A DNA stretch of 64,000 nt from Pratylenchus scribneri (taxonomy: Eukaryota > Nematoda > Chromadorea > Rhabditida > Pratylenchidae). Shown one piece after another: positions 32,013 to 43,189 of this stretch; within the stretch, counting starts at the first letter, position 1; each line of letters starts with the position of its first letter. The position numbers and the translations under genes are program-made. The notes beneath the pieces are model-generated. The model was given only the letters and a program-made list of their open reading frames with translations, searched no databases and had not been told where the DNA came from. The stretch lies in NCBI GenBank assembly GCA_030063045.1, contig JAQSEB010000117.1, forward strand, positions 434,001 through 498,000, given 5' to 3'.

Positions 32013-33956
32013 ATGCTTAGCCGAATGAGGCCATCAACATTGGCCAAGTCCATTAAAAGTGAACAAAAATTGATCGACTTCATCCGAGCAATTCCGGCTC
32101 TTTTGGTGGATTCGGTTCGTCCTATAATTTCCCTTCTCTCTCCCTTTTATCATTATTATTATTATCAATTTTCACCGTTCATTTTTCTTTATTTTCATAG
32201 GTTTCCTCTTTTTATAATAGATCATAATTAGATTTTCCTTTTAGGGGCATTTCTTTCAAATTTGGATTGAATTAATTTATTAGTCTTATTAATTAAAAAA
32301 TTAAATAAACAAATTGTCATTCATTATATTTTTCTCTATTCAAAATTATCTTCAATTCCAAATTAATTTTTCAGCGAATGGCCAATTCAAGCTTCACTGC
32401 CACCATTTCGCCTCCTCATCGTCTCCTTCGACCTTTACATGTAAATGAGAAAAAATTGTTTGGCCCAGGGCCCAGCAATGTTCCGCCATTGGTCTGCACA
32501 AAATGTTGATCCCTCCCAAAATGGTCATTTTCCCCATTTGAGGTCCAAGAGGGTCTTATGCAGCCACTTTTGGGCCATATGCACAAAGAATTCTTCGACA
32601 TTATGGACGATGTTAAGCATGGAATCCAATACGTTTTCCAGACCCAAAATCCCCTCACATTTGCTGTTTCGGGCACCGGACATGCCGGAATGGAATGCGC
32701 ATTGTTGAATTTGTTGGAAAGGGGCGAAACCATATTGGGTATATTTTGAGGGCATTATTATGGCCTAAATGGAATTTTAGTTGTTCAAAATGGAGTTTGG
32801 GGCCAAAGGGCCGCTTCTTTGGCCGAACGGCTTGGATTGGTTGTGCGAACATTGAAAATTGCCGAAGGGGATGTCATCAATTTGGAGGATTTTGCTGAGG
32901 TTTTCCCAATAGATTACCTCCTTTTTTGAATACTGTCCATTTTAGGCCGTCGACAATTATCGGCCACAAGTGGCATTTCTTTGCCATGGCGAAAGTTCGG
33001 TGAGAAAAAATTGAAAAGAGAAAAATTTGAAAAAAAATTAAAGACTGGAGTTGTCCATCCGTTGGAACGTTTTGGCGAAATTTGCAATGCTTTGTAAATT
33101 ATTTGGGGAAATATTTAAATATTATTCATTTCTTTCAAATTAAGTGAATGCCTTTTCCTTGTGGACACCGTTGCCTCATTGGGAGGTTACATTAAATTGA
33201 AGTAATGGACCTAAATTGGTTCATTTTAGGTGCCCCATTCCATGCAGATGATTTGAAGGTGGATTGTGTCTATTCGGCCACCCAAAAAGTGTTAAATTGT
33301 CCGCCCGGATTGGCACCAATTTCATTCAGCGAAAAGGCTTTGTGAGTTTTATTCGGCGTTGGAATTTGACTAAAAATACATTTTTAGACAAAAAATGTTG
33401 AATCGGAAGACACGGATTGGCTCATTCTATTTTGATGCATTGGAACTTGGCAATTATTGGGGATGCTTCGATGAGCCGAGAAGATATCACCATACGGCCC
33501 CAATTTCCCTGGTTTATGCCCTCAGAGAAGGCCTTTCAATGGTGGCCCAGGAGGGCATCGAAAATTCAGTAAAACGGCATCAAATCAATGCAAAATATTT
33601 ATATTCCGCATTGGATGAATTGGGTTTGGAACCTTTTGTCCAAAATGAGGTATTGGCCAAATGAGTGGATCCGAATTTAATATTCCTAATAATAGAATTA
33701 TCGACTCCCTTGCTTGACCACCGTCCGAGTGCCGGAAGAGGTGGACTGGAAAGCGGTGACGGAAAAATTAATGGGACAAGGATTCGAAATTGCCGGCGGA
33801 TTGGGCCCAACTGCGGGAAAAGTTTGGCGCATTGGAACTTTTGGAATGAACTCAAATCCGGATGACATAGACGCACTGAAATTGGCATTGAAAAGTGCAT
33901 TGTATGATCAAACGGAAACAATGGGAATGAAGGATAATTTGAAGGCAGCCATTTGA
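32013..33956 (+). CDS. AGXT: Alanine-glyoxylate aminotransferase (AGXT type, PLP-dependent)
   Basis: Converts glyoxylate and alanine to glycine and pyruvate (class V aminotransferase fold). Landmarks in order: LLRPLHVNEKKLFGPGPSNV, GIQYVFQTQNPLTFAVSGTG, AFLCHGESS, LFLVDTVASLGG, the PLP-lysine segment SATQKVLNCPPGLAPISF, NYWGCFDEPRRYHHTAPISL, GLGPTAGKVWRIGTFGMN. Nine or so introns of about 35-60 nt restore frame. The N-terminus is extended: ATG 32013 begins MLSRMRPSTLAKSIKSEQK, joined by a 260-nt intron to an exon that has its own ATG (32378). This Arg/Lys/Ser-rich leader looks like a mitochondrial presequence. The C-terminus (NLKAAI) has no peroxisomal SKL-type signal. Convergent with UFM1. 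Confidence 0.92.
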
Positions 33957-34212
33957 AATCCAATGGAGGGAATGAAAGAATTATAACTGGAATTGAATTG
34001 GATGGACAAAATAATATAATACATATCCCGAAAACACCTTCCCCTTCACTTAAATTCATTCAAAAAGATATAAAAATTTTATTTGTAAAGTTTATGAACA
34101 AATAAGTGTGATCAACAAAATGAAAACAGTTTAGGGAATGAAATATATACTGATTCTTCTTTCCGATCCAAATTGTACTCCTTTCTTGATTTTTATGCAA
34201 TCATTTCTTTCC

Positions 34213-34563
34213 TCAACAATTGCCAACTCGATCCCTGGGAATTAATCGCAATTCGGCACCGTATTTCATGAAAATTTCGGCCGCTTTCTGTGCCGGATTT
34301 ATTCCCACCCCATCATCCGTTATAATTGCACTGGTCGATGGATCAACTTTGAATTCCTCGGCCGCAAATCGAAGCACCGCAGTGAATGGGGCTTCCTCCG
34401 GGACACTTAGGCTGGATTGGAGGGAAAATGGGTTTAATGCCATCAATTTGGATTCTTACACTTTATATGGCAATTTTGGGTCGCTTGTCAATGTGATTTT
34501 GAATGTAACCTTTCCTCCACCCGCCGAGGATTGGCCAGAAGCAGGCGTCGAAGATGTGGCCAT
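34213..34563 (-). CDS. ufm-1: Ubiquitin-fold modifier 1 (UFM1)
   Basis: Small ubiquitin-like modifier attached to target lysines (notably on ribosomes at the ER). Two exons: [11 protein letters not shown] then [19 protein letters not shown], and [50 protein letters not shown] canonical GTAAGA..CAG intron near 34458 gives PYKVLSVPEE at the junction, matching the family exactly. The precursor ends VGNC, so the conserved glycine is exposed only after removal of two residues, as in the animal family. The N-terminus is about 12 residues longer than the human protein (a Ser/Gly-rich extension). Confidence 0.95.
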
Positions 34564-35590
34564 TTTAGATTAACAAAACTTTGAATAGATCTGACCAATT
34601 TACAATAAATTGAATTGATCGAAAAGGGGAAAAAGGAACATTAAAATATATAAAAAAATTAATTCATTTGGTATAAAATTGGCTTTGATTCGATAAAAAG
34701 AATTCCAAACGGTTTAATTTTTCTTTTTTCGATTAGTTTTACAATTTACTAAATTACGTGTATGTGTAGTATATTTTGTTAAAAAGGATAATCGACGACA
34801 AACAAAGTGCAAAATAATTTTTCAAAATGGGCAATTCAATATCCCTTTTTTTCTTTTTCTTTTTTGGGATTTTCCAAATTTGTTTTTTTATAGAATGTTT
34901 ACTATGCAATATGCATACTTAAAATAGTCATAACAAAAAATATTTTTCGAAATATTTAAATCAGTGAAGACTTTAGAAAAATACTTGGATTTAAATATAT
35001 TTAATGAATTAATATTTGCCTGAAGGATTTAATTTTTAAATTCTCGGTTTTTTCCACATTAAATATTAAATTAAGAGAATAAAAAAATATTTATATATCA
35101 TAAGGTAGAGCATTTTTTACCCTATCAATATAATAAGATCATCAAAATCGGTTAAACCATTAAAATGAGTTAAAAGCTAAAAAAACACACATATAAAAAC
35201 ATTAATTGCTTTCCGAAAAAAAAGATTGAAAAACAATGCATTCTTAGGGCACTTTGGACTCGTGATTAAAAACAAGGAAGTACGGTATAGCAGAGAGGCA
35301 GCAGTCAGCAGGAATGCCTTACGGGTATTTCATCGTTGTATGTCCTTTTCGATTCCCTTTTCCAAAATCTGCGTATTAGTAGAATAACTGATTGATAACT
35401 TTGATTGACAAAATAATTAAACAAAAAATATATTATTATAAATTAATTTCACAGGTTTTCTGCCATCTCTTTTTAATAATTTTCACATTTGCATACAATT
35501 TTGGGTATTGTCACATCAAAAATAATCCAATAAAAAATAATATCAATTCGTGTTTAATTTCTTCCATTTGATCATTTCATTTACTTCTCC
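34564..35590. other. AT-rich intergenic stretch
   Basis: Strongly AT-rich with A/T runs. It separates two minus-strand genes (UFM1 and the zinc-fold gene). Nothing coding or structured was recognised. Confidence 0.45.
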
Positions 35591-37006
35591 TCATTCTTTC
35601 AATGTTTTGGATTCTTTTACCGATGCTGCGAAATGTCGTGAAAGTTCAGCCAACAAATCCATCAAATTGTTTTGTCTTTCATTATTGTTGCCTTCCGGCA
35701 AAATTTGATTTTGTTGGGATGACAAATTGCTGGTGGATGAATTCGAATATGTGGGCATACATTTTGGGTTTGTTATTTCCGGCTCCAATATTTGTATTTC
35801 ATCTTCATCCTCCTCTTCCTTTTTAATCGTTTCATTCATTTCCAATGTTTTTTCCTCATTTTTTCTTTGTTTTCCATTCATTTCCTCCTATAACAATTTA
35901 AATAATTTCCAATTTCCATTTCATTCACCCACCTTTCGTTCTTCCCTTTCCCGTTTTGCCTGAATGGCAATATGCCGGGGCTGTCGCTTTTTTATGGCCT
36001 TTACCGTGTGGGTATGCTTATTTCTCGAATAAACCGTGATTTTGCCAACCCCGTGCGGACTATGCTCTCCGGCACCGTCCGCAAAAATGCAAACCAATAA
36101 ATACGGACAATTACTGCGCATTTGTGTTTTTTGAGTGCACGAATAGCGTATTCCATAGGCTAAAATGTGATCAAAGATTGATATTTTGTCAATGCCATTA
36201 ATTCCTATTTGTCCTACTGTACCCGCACCATTTGCCTAATCGCCTTTTCATCCCATCAATCAAATGTTGCCTCAATCTGCCTTTTTAATCCCGCCCTTTT
36301 CCTCTCCTAAGTCTTTTTCCCTCCACATTTTTATCACATTTTTGCGCACATTTTATAAAGAATATTTTAAAATTAAATTCCCCTTCCTTATTCCTATATC
36401 CCTTTCATTGGGCCACTGGAAGGCTTAGTTTTCCTTATATTAGAAATAAGATATTTAATTTTAATAAAATTAGTTGCAATTTGTGACCGAAAGTTCGATT
36501 CCGTGAAACTTGATGAAGGCACCGTAATTGTTCGAATTCATCGAATGATTTTACACAGCAAACAAATTCCCAACGTTTGTCCAAAACTGGAGGACGAGTC
36601 GTGGCCGGTGTGGATGAGGCCATTATTCTTTAAATGCATTCAAAAATGGTCCAAAAATTAAAACCTACTTCTGTTCCTCTCCTTCTAATATTCCTTCTTC
36701 CGTTTTCTTCTCTTCTTCTTCCCCAGATTTTTGTTTGGGTGAAAGTGCCGGTGGTTGTTCTTCTTCTTCATCCTCCATCATTTCCTCCCTCTCAACTTCT
36801 TCCTCTTTTCCTGGGGTTTGGGATTTTATTGGGGAATTGGTTAAAAATTGAGTTGGAATTGGAAATGTGGGAAAAATGCCGGAAGATGATGTCGAATCAT
36901 CTTGGCCCGAAAAACGGTGCATTAGCCAAAATGCATTGAGCCCCAATTGGATTTGACGAAACAATTCGTTTTGATTTGACTCAAAATTCGCAGGGAAAGA
37001 GGCCAT
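35591..37006 (-). CDS. Nuclear-type protein with FLYWCH/WRKY-GCM1-like zinc fold
   Basis: Four exons. Exon 1 (ATG 37006) encodes MASFPANFESNQNELFRQIQ and a Glu-rich stretch. Exons 2 and 3 join across a 340-nt intron to make a compact module: RWEFVCCVKSFDEFEQLRCL, then YGIRYSCTQ, a second Cys in RSNCPYLLVCIF, and finally SRNKHTHTV. The C-x8-C ... H-x-H arrangement after a strand-rich start is what FLYWCH, FAR1 and other WRKY-GCM1 zinc-fold DNA-binding domains show. A basic segment (KAIKKRQPRHIAIQAKRERE) and an acidic tail follow. DNA binding is inferred from the motif only; the family could also be a nematode-specific relative. The long intron contains dispersed-repeat copy 2. Confidence 0.65.
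36200..36435 (+). repeat. Dispersed intronic repeat, copy 2
   Basis: Contains TTCCTATTTGTCCTACTGTA, CATCAATCAAATGTTGCCTC, and TTTCATTGGGCCACTGGAAG ending GGCTTAGTTTTCC. These align in order with copies 1 and 3. It fills most of the single long intron of the zinc-fold gene, antisense to that gene. Confidence 0.85.
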
Positions 37007-37810
37007 TTTTGGGAATGATGAAGTGAGGGGATATGCTGATGGAAATGACGATCAAAGCAGGCCTTGGCCTAGTACTAGATAGAGGATGGGCTCAAACATT
37101 GGTGGCCAAGCCGCGCGTGCGCCAATGTGCCTCTGCTGCCACCCATTCACTCAGTCATTCACAAATGCCAACAAACCAAACTCATTTTGAACCAATTTTC
37201 CCTCCCTCCAATTTCATTCATATCTCAATTTCTATTTCTATTCGCCATGGAAAGGAATTGTGGTCCATTGAAGTGGTGGATTACCTTTTCGCCCTCCAGC
37301 CAAATCAATTTGAATCAACAGGGAACAAACAACAAAGAGCCTACTGTGCACCGGGTGAACTAGGCGCATTGTTCTATAATACGAAAAGTACTGAAGCAAT
37401 TTTAATGAATTTGATATCAAATGAAAGAGCTGAATGAGATCTTTCGAATGATATAGAATTTACACCAATCAGTTTAAAATTCAAATAGTTTTGGTCAAAA
37501 AAGTTCGAAAAATCAAGAAAAATGGTGTCCCATATATTTGAATCCGTATTTTGAAGACTTAATTACTCTTTTTATAGATAATATAATATTCGTTAGACAA
37601 AACTTCGTTCTTCAAAATGGCATTATAATTAGTGGAAACAATTTGATATTTCAAAAGTTATGATGTGGAAAACTTTCTCGCGCCTAGTTGACCTGAGCCC
37701 AGCTGATTGAGGCGTACCCAATATCAAAAATGCGAGAAGATATGAAATTTGAATTGAATTATAAAAATTTGATGAATTAAATTAAATTTGAGATCAATGA
37801 ATGAATTGTA
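37007..37810. other. Intergenic, contains a small inverted-repeat element
   Basis: It separates two minus-strand genes. Apart from the element at 37354-37693 no feature was recognised; the plus-strand frame starting near 37033 shows no family resemblance. Confidence 0.4.
37354..37693. mobile_element. Possible MITE with short terminal inverted repeats
   Basis: The left end GGTGAACTAGGCGC (37354) is mirrored by the right end GCGCCTAGTTGACC (to 37693), with one mismatch over 14 bases. The 340-bp interior is AT-rich and non-coding. The shared CTAGGCGC core also occurs in the termini of the element at 53.65 kb. Short termini make this tentative. Confidence 0.4.
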
Positions 37811-39623
37811 TCAAATATTTTCGTCCATTTCCCCGTCCTCTTCTTCCTCCCTTTCGCCAATTCCCAAATCATTATTTGGCCCATTCCAAGTTTGTTCCTC
37901 CAATTCGGTCAAACATGATCCGTATCTTTCCTTCCTTTGTTGATTATTTCCTCTCCTCTCCGTTGCCTAAAATAATTTGAATTCCTTTTAATTGTTTACA
38001 AAAAATGCCAACCAATTCTGTTGGCACATTTTGTCGTTCATCCTCCTCCTCTTCCCTGAGCAACAATAAATTTGGCCGAGGGTCGCTGGTCGAAGATTCC
38101 ACGGATCCGGAGGAATTTAGGAAGCATGTTAGCCATTTTTTGCTTTCCACACTTCCTTGCCTTCTACCGCCATTCCTCGTTGCCCCATTTTGTTTATTTG
38201 TTGCCAAAAGTCGATTTTCTTCCACCGAATTTTGCTGCCCAATTCCCCCTTCCTTCCTTTTTTGGCCAAAAATTCTTCCAATTGAATCCTTTAGGCATTG
38301 GGGAATGAGTTGAAGGAATGCGGCGCGCAATTGAAGATTCAGAAGAGCGTACAAAATTGGATTCCACACCTGAAAAATTAAAGTGAATTGAAGGAAGGGG
38401 AATTTGTGGGTATACGGTTGAGGACATTGCAATGCAATGTGTGAGAATGCCGAAGAAGAATTCCTGGTGAAGGACCAAATGAGGAAGGCCATCATAATCC
38501 CTTAGCTGTAAATAGATTTGATAATTCAAATTAGGTTTAAAATGCTTACCAAATTGTAGAGCACGGACCATCCCCAGGAAAGGCTGAATGCCAATGTCAT
38601 CGCAATGAACATTCGATTCGTCCGTTGCCGCCTTTTTGTGGCCGCATTCCTCTGCGCACTAATCGGCATTTGCCATTCGCATTCCTTCTTTTTTGACCTC
38701 AAATTCACACTTTTGCCCAATCGAACCGAAATGGCCGTATAGCAAAAAGTGATCAAAGCAAGCTGCGAAAATATTGGGTGAATGGGGGACAAAGGGAGAG
38801 GGGATGTACCGGAATAATGAATTGAACGGTCAACATCAATGTGCCATATATTCGACGGGTGCCATGGTTTTGGCCCCAATCTTCGAAGCAAAATTGGCCA
38901 CAATAATTGGCAACCGGCTTCAATTTTTGCATAAACAACATTGGCAAACTGAAACCACTGGCCAATAGGCAAATTACCTTTTACACAAAAATAATAATTA
39001 AATTTGATTGAGGGAACAAACAAGAATGATGATCATTGCTTGGCCATGGGAAAATGCCTTCCTTGTTGGGAAAAGAATGAGAAGGAAACGATCGACGGAA
39101 ATGGCGGCAAGAGTGAAAGTGGAAAAACAAAGGCTGACTCCCTAAAATGGGTGGAAATTGATGGAATATTTTGGGCGGTGGAATTCACCGCAATGAATGG
39201 GGCAAATGAGCAAAGGAATTGGCCAAAAATCCAATCTTTCCTGAAGGCCGTAATTGGAGTAATTGTAGCCGAAATGCAGCAAACCAGCATATCCGAACAA
39301 CTCAATGAGAAAATAAACTGTGAAAATAAATATTTGGAATTAGGGAATAAAATGGAATTGGCCACCATATTTGGCACAGTTTGGAGGGAACGAATCCTGG
39401 CGATGGCAACAATGACGCAGGCATTCCCGAGTAAACCCAAAAAGATTATGGTGGAATAGAGGGCGGCGAAAATGGCCATAACAGAGGAACGGGTGGTCAA
39501 ATCACGGCGATCGGCCCAAAGGAATGAATTCATATCTTCGCATTGGGAGGAGGAGGATGAAGATTGATTTTCGGTGGATAAATCGAGGAGGAAATCGGCG
39601 GAAATATCCGCCGGGGATTCCAT
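37811..39623 (-). CDS. Class A neuropeptide-type G-protein-coupled receptor
   Basis: Seven transmembrane segments assemble over seven exons. TM1 is IIFLGLLGNACVIVAIARIR, TM2 is SLSCSDMLVCCISATITPIT with the LSxSD-type aspartate, TM3 ends AAISVDRFLLILFP, and TM5 is LALITFCYTAISV. TM6 is MFIAMTLAFSLSWGWSVLYN and TM7 is WNPILYALLNLQL with the NPxxY-type motif. An extracellular-loop Cys pair (LCSF before TM3; CGQFCFEDW in loop 2) fits the conserved disulfide. The N-terminus (MESPADISADF) is Ser-rich without a signal peptide; the C-tail is long and acidic. The pattern is closest to NPY/neuropeptide-F-like receptors, but the ligand cannot be assigned. DRF replaces the usual DRY. The last exon (to TGA 37811) follows a 44-nt intron. 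Confidence 0.82.
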
Positions 39624-42600
39624 TTTTGAATTAATTTGCTAAATAGAGAAAGGGATAATGGAATTTGGCAAGGAAATTGTTGCCAAAATGGCAAAGGGGA
39701 AAAGAAAGAGGAAGCAAATATTGAAATGAATAATATATTGGCCAAAAATAGCAAAAAAATAAGAGTAATTTGTGGGATGAATGAATGATGGATTATGCCC
39801 ATGAATGGATTTTAGATGAATTTAATGGCAAAAAGGATGTTTTTGGGAATAGGAACAGTCCAAATTCCATGTTTTTTGTCCATCAAAATTGGCTAAAATT
39901 TAAGAAGAATTTGTCCATTCCCGCCGGTCTCTGTCCCAAATTGTCCATAATTTTCCCAATTTTCAGACCGCAAAATGTGGATTCGGTCACTAATTTGGTG
40001 AATGTTTGTTTGGAGAAGCAAAATTAATTGGAATGTGCCGGATGAAGATTGGAAAATGAATGGTAGAATTGGAATTGTGGAATTGGCGGAATTGGGAAGT
40101 GGTTGATGGATGGGAAGCGAAGGGGAAATTGTGTCAAAAACAGAGGATAAAAGGGGGATTTTGATAAGTGGGAATGGCATTTTGTTTAGGAAATGCATGG
40201 ATTTTGGATGGATGTGGCCGGAAGGCGCAAATAATATTCATTTCGTCCCCAAATATGCCAATGGCACATTCCCTCCCTTTCCATTTCCTTTAACCAATTT
40301 CCCCCATTTTTACAGCATTTCCTCAAACTTGCCTTCCATTCAAATCTCTGTTCAGAGCCTATTTTCGGCTTTAATGAGCCACAAAAAAGAGGGAAAGGGA
40401 AAGCCAAGAAAAAAGGGGATGAAGAAGATTATCCGAATGGCCAAGCAAAAAATGGAAGAGGGAAAGGCGGCGAACTTTGCAGACGACAGCCAACCAACCA
40501 TGGAGGATGGGCAATGGGCAATGGGTGGTTGGCAAATTCAACGAAAACCCAACCAAACATTGGCCAAACATTGGTGTGGGTTGGAGTTGGGGATGGAACG
40601 GAAGGGGGTATTGGGGTGGAAAATGGAATATAGGGGAGGGGGGGAGGGGGGATATTGTGTGTGCATTTTGAGGAAGTGAATGAATGGAAGGTGAGGGGGG
40701 GGGGGGGGAATGAGTTGGTTTTGGGTTGGCCGATGGTCGAAATGTGTGCCTATTTTTGAATTGGCCTTTTTTTAATATGAAGAATTAAATAAAACAATAC
40801 AAAATATAAATTGAGTTAATTTTAGTGTTCACGTGAGTGTTCATTCCATCCATATTGGTTGGATTGCGTGACAATATTTGAAGGGAAAAATGATTAAAGA
40901 TTGGATTGGATTGCGCATTGGCCAATATCCAGAAATGGTATAAAATAAAATATAATGAGGAAATGAAAATATTAGTAGGAAAAACGAAGTGGATGGAGGA
41001 GGGGGGAACATCTTTGAGCTTTGAATGTTTGCCGCCGGAAATGAATGGGAGGGAGGGGGGGGGGGGGGAGGGAATTTGAATGAAGAAAACAATGAAAAGA
41101 GGATATTTGGAAAAGGACATAGTTGTTCAAATGAGGGAAGGGGCACATTTTGATGGAATGAATGACGTGAATTCGAATTCATTTGGCCATGAGGCCAAAT
41201 GAGGAGGTGAAATTGTCCAATTAATGTTTTTGAATGGATGGGGACTTTTTTATCCATTTTGGGTGGACCGAATGGTAAAGGACCAACCCAAAAAACCTTT
41301 TTCACAAATCGCCGCCCCCTTGCCCACACTGTTTCCGGCCCCATAAATTGGCTTATCGGTGGGCGGACGGAGAATTGGGCATTGGCATTCCCCTTTCGTT
41401 GCCATCTTCCCCCTTTCTTCTCCTTCCATTCTTCTTTGCCTTAATTTGCTTTGTGTGCCCCAAAACTAACCAAAAACTCCTCGGCAAACTAAATTAACCG
41501 GGAATGGGAAATGGAGGGGTCCATGGAAATTTTGGAGGAATGACGGGATTTGGAGGAGGCCAGAGAATTGGAGGCTGCCAAAACTGGGGGAAGGACATCG
41601 ATTTGGGTTAAAAACAAATTTATGCATGCCCAGTACCCCTCTGCTGGTTCATTCTTCCTTGGCACCGGAATGTGGACAAAAACAGCAATTTTCAAGTCGA
41701 GCGAACTTCACAGGAGGCGCAGGGCTCTAATTGGACTTTGCCAAGGAAAAAAGAAGAAGCAACCGGCCGCTCATTTGCATCCCCGAGTGAGTGGAAGGGC
41801 CAAAAAGGGGTGGTTGGGAGGAATTGGAATGAAGTGGGAAAAAAGGGAAGAAGAAGTCAATGCCAAAAGGACTTCTTCTTCCAATTCAATTGATGGCCCC
41901 TTTTTATGCCCTTTGTGACGCCAATGCCCCCCTCCCCCTTTTATGTGACCTTATGGCCACAAAATCGCATTTTTGATGGCACAATGAATGTGGATTCGGG
42001 GGAATCAAACCTTTGTTTTTGCCATTTTCGCTCAATTCCATTCCTGGAGTCCGCCCTCATTTGCCTTTGTTTTTCTTAGCCAATTATGCGCGCATCAACC
42101 CAAATGCGAGGAAGGAATATTCCCACACATTTGCAATGGAAATTTTAGTAATGGGATTGGATTTAAATGGGAAGAAGGACATTTTCCCCTTCACAGACAT
42201 TTTGGTCAACAATTTGATGGAATTGAGTGGAATGGCATTCTTCAAAAAATGATGAACAAAAAAGAAGAAGAATGGCCAAAGGAAAAAGGAAGGGGCTAAT
42301 AATTTTGCGGTGGCACAAAACTAATTGGGTTTTGGAAAAGGAAAAGAAAATTGGAAAACAAAAAAGGAGCAGAAAAGAGAAGGGGGAGTACGGATATGAT
42401 GAATTGGATATGGGAAATGAAATGGATTAAAGAAAAAGGAGGATGGCACAAAATTGGTTTTGGGCATGCGATCGGTGGATATTATATTATGAATATTATT
42501 GGATATGGATTTATTTAGATGTTGCCGGATATGGAAATTAGTAAAAATGAATTGGAGGAAGGATCAAAACATTGTTGGTTGGCAAGGCAAATTGGAGAAG

Positions 42601-43180
42601 AATTGGCCAATTCTCTTTTTTTTCCATTAAAGGCCATATGGCTTATTGCTCTCTCCTTTCCTTTTGTCCATCATATCGGCTTTCCTTCCCAAAAATGGGG
42701 ACCCAGAGCCCGGAGGGTGAATTTATTTTTACTCGAATTACGCGGGAACATTTGGAGAAGAAAAAATGGGAAATGAATGGAGGATTGGTGGCCCATTGAA
42801 TGGAATTGTGGAAAAAGTCGTGGAGAAGGATTATGGGGAAACGCGAGGAATTAAAAAAAAAAAGCTAGCTCGAGAATAAAGGAAGGAAATTTTACAATGA
42901 AAATTGAGAAAATGGGAATAAATAAATGAATGGAGATTGGCGAGGTGAAGATAAGCTGAATTGTAGAGGAGATGGTTCCCGAGGGAAGAATTGACAAAAA
43001 TGGGATTAAAATGAAATAAAAAAGACCTTTGGGGGGTTTTTGAAATACATTCAAAATGAAGAAAGCATATTGGCAAATAAGGAAAAAAAATAAACATGCT
43101 CTCTAGGGATTCATATCCAAAGTTCAAGTTTATTTAATCCATTCGATATATAAATTTTTCAAGGAAAAAAAACAAATTTC
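39624..43180. other. 3.5-kb gene-poor, purine-rich stretch with poly-G tracts
   Basis: G/A-rich on the plus strand, with two 14-base G homopolymers (about 40695 and 41057) and G-rich clusters near 40625-40650. Long chance frames occur on both strands; none resembles a protein. It lies upstream of the GPCR gene and ends at a 29-bp minisatellite, an arrangement like that at 19.5-23.8 kb. Confidence 0.45.
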
Positions 43181-43189
43181 CGAAACAAA

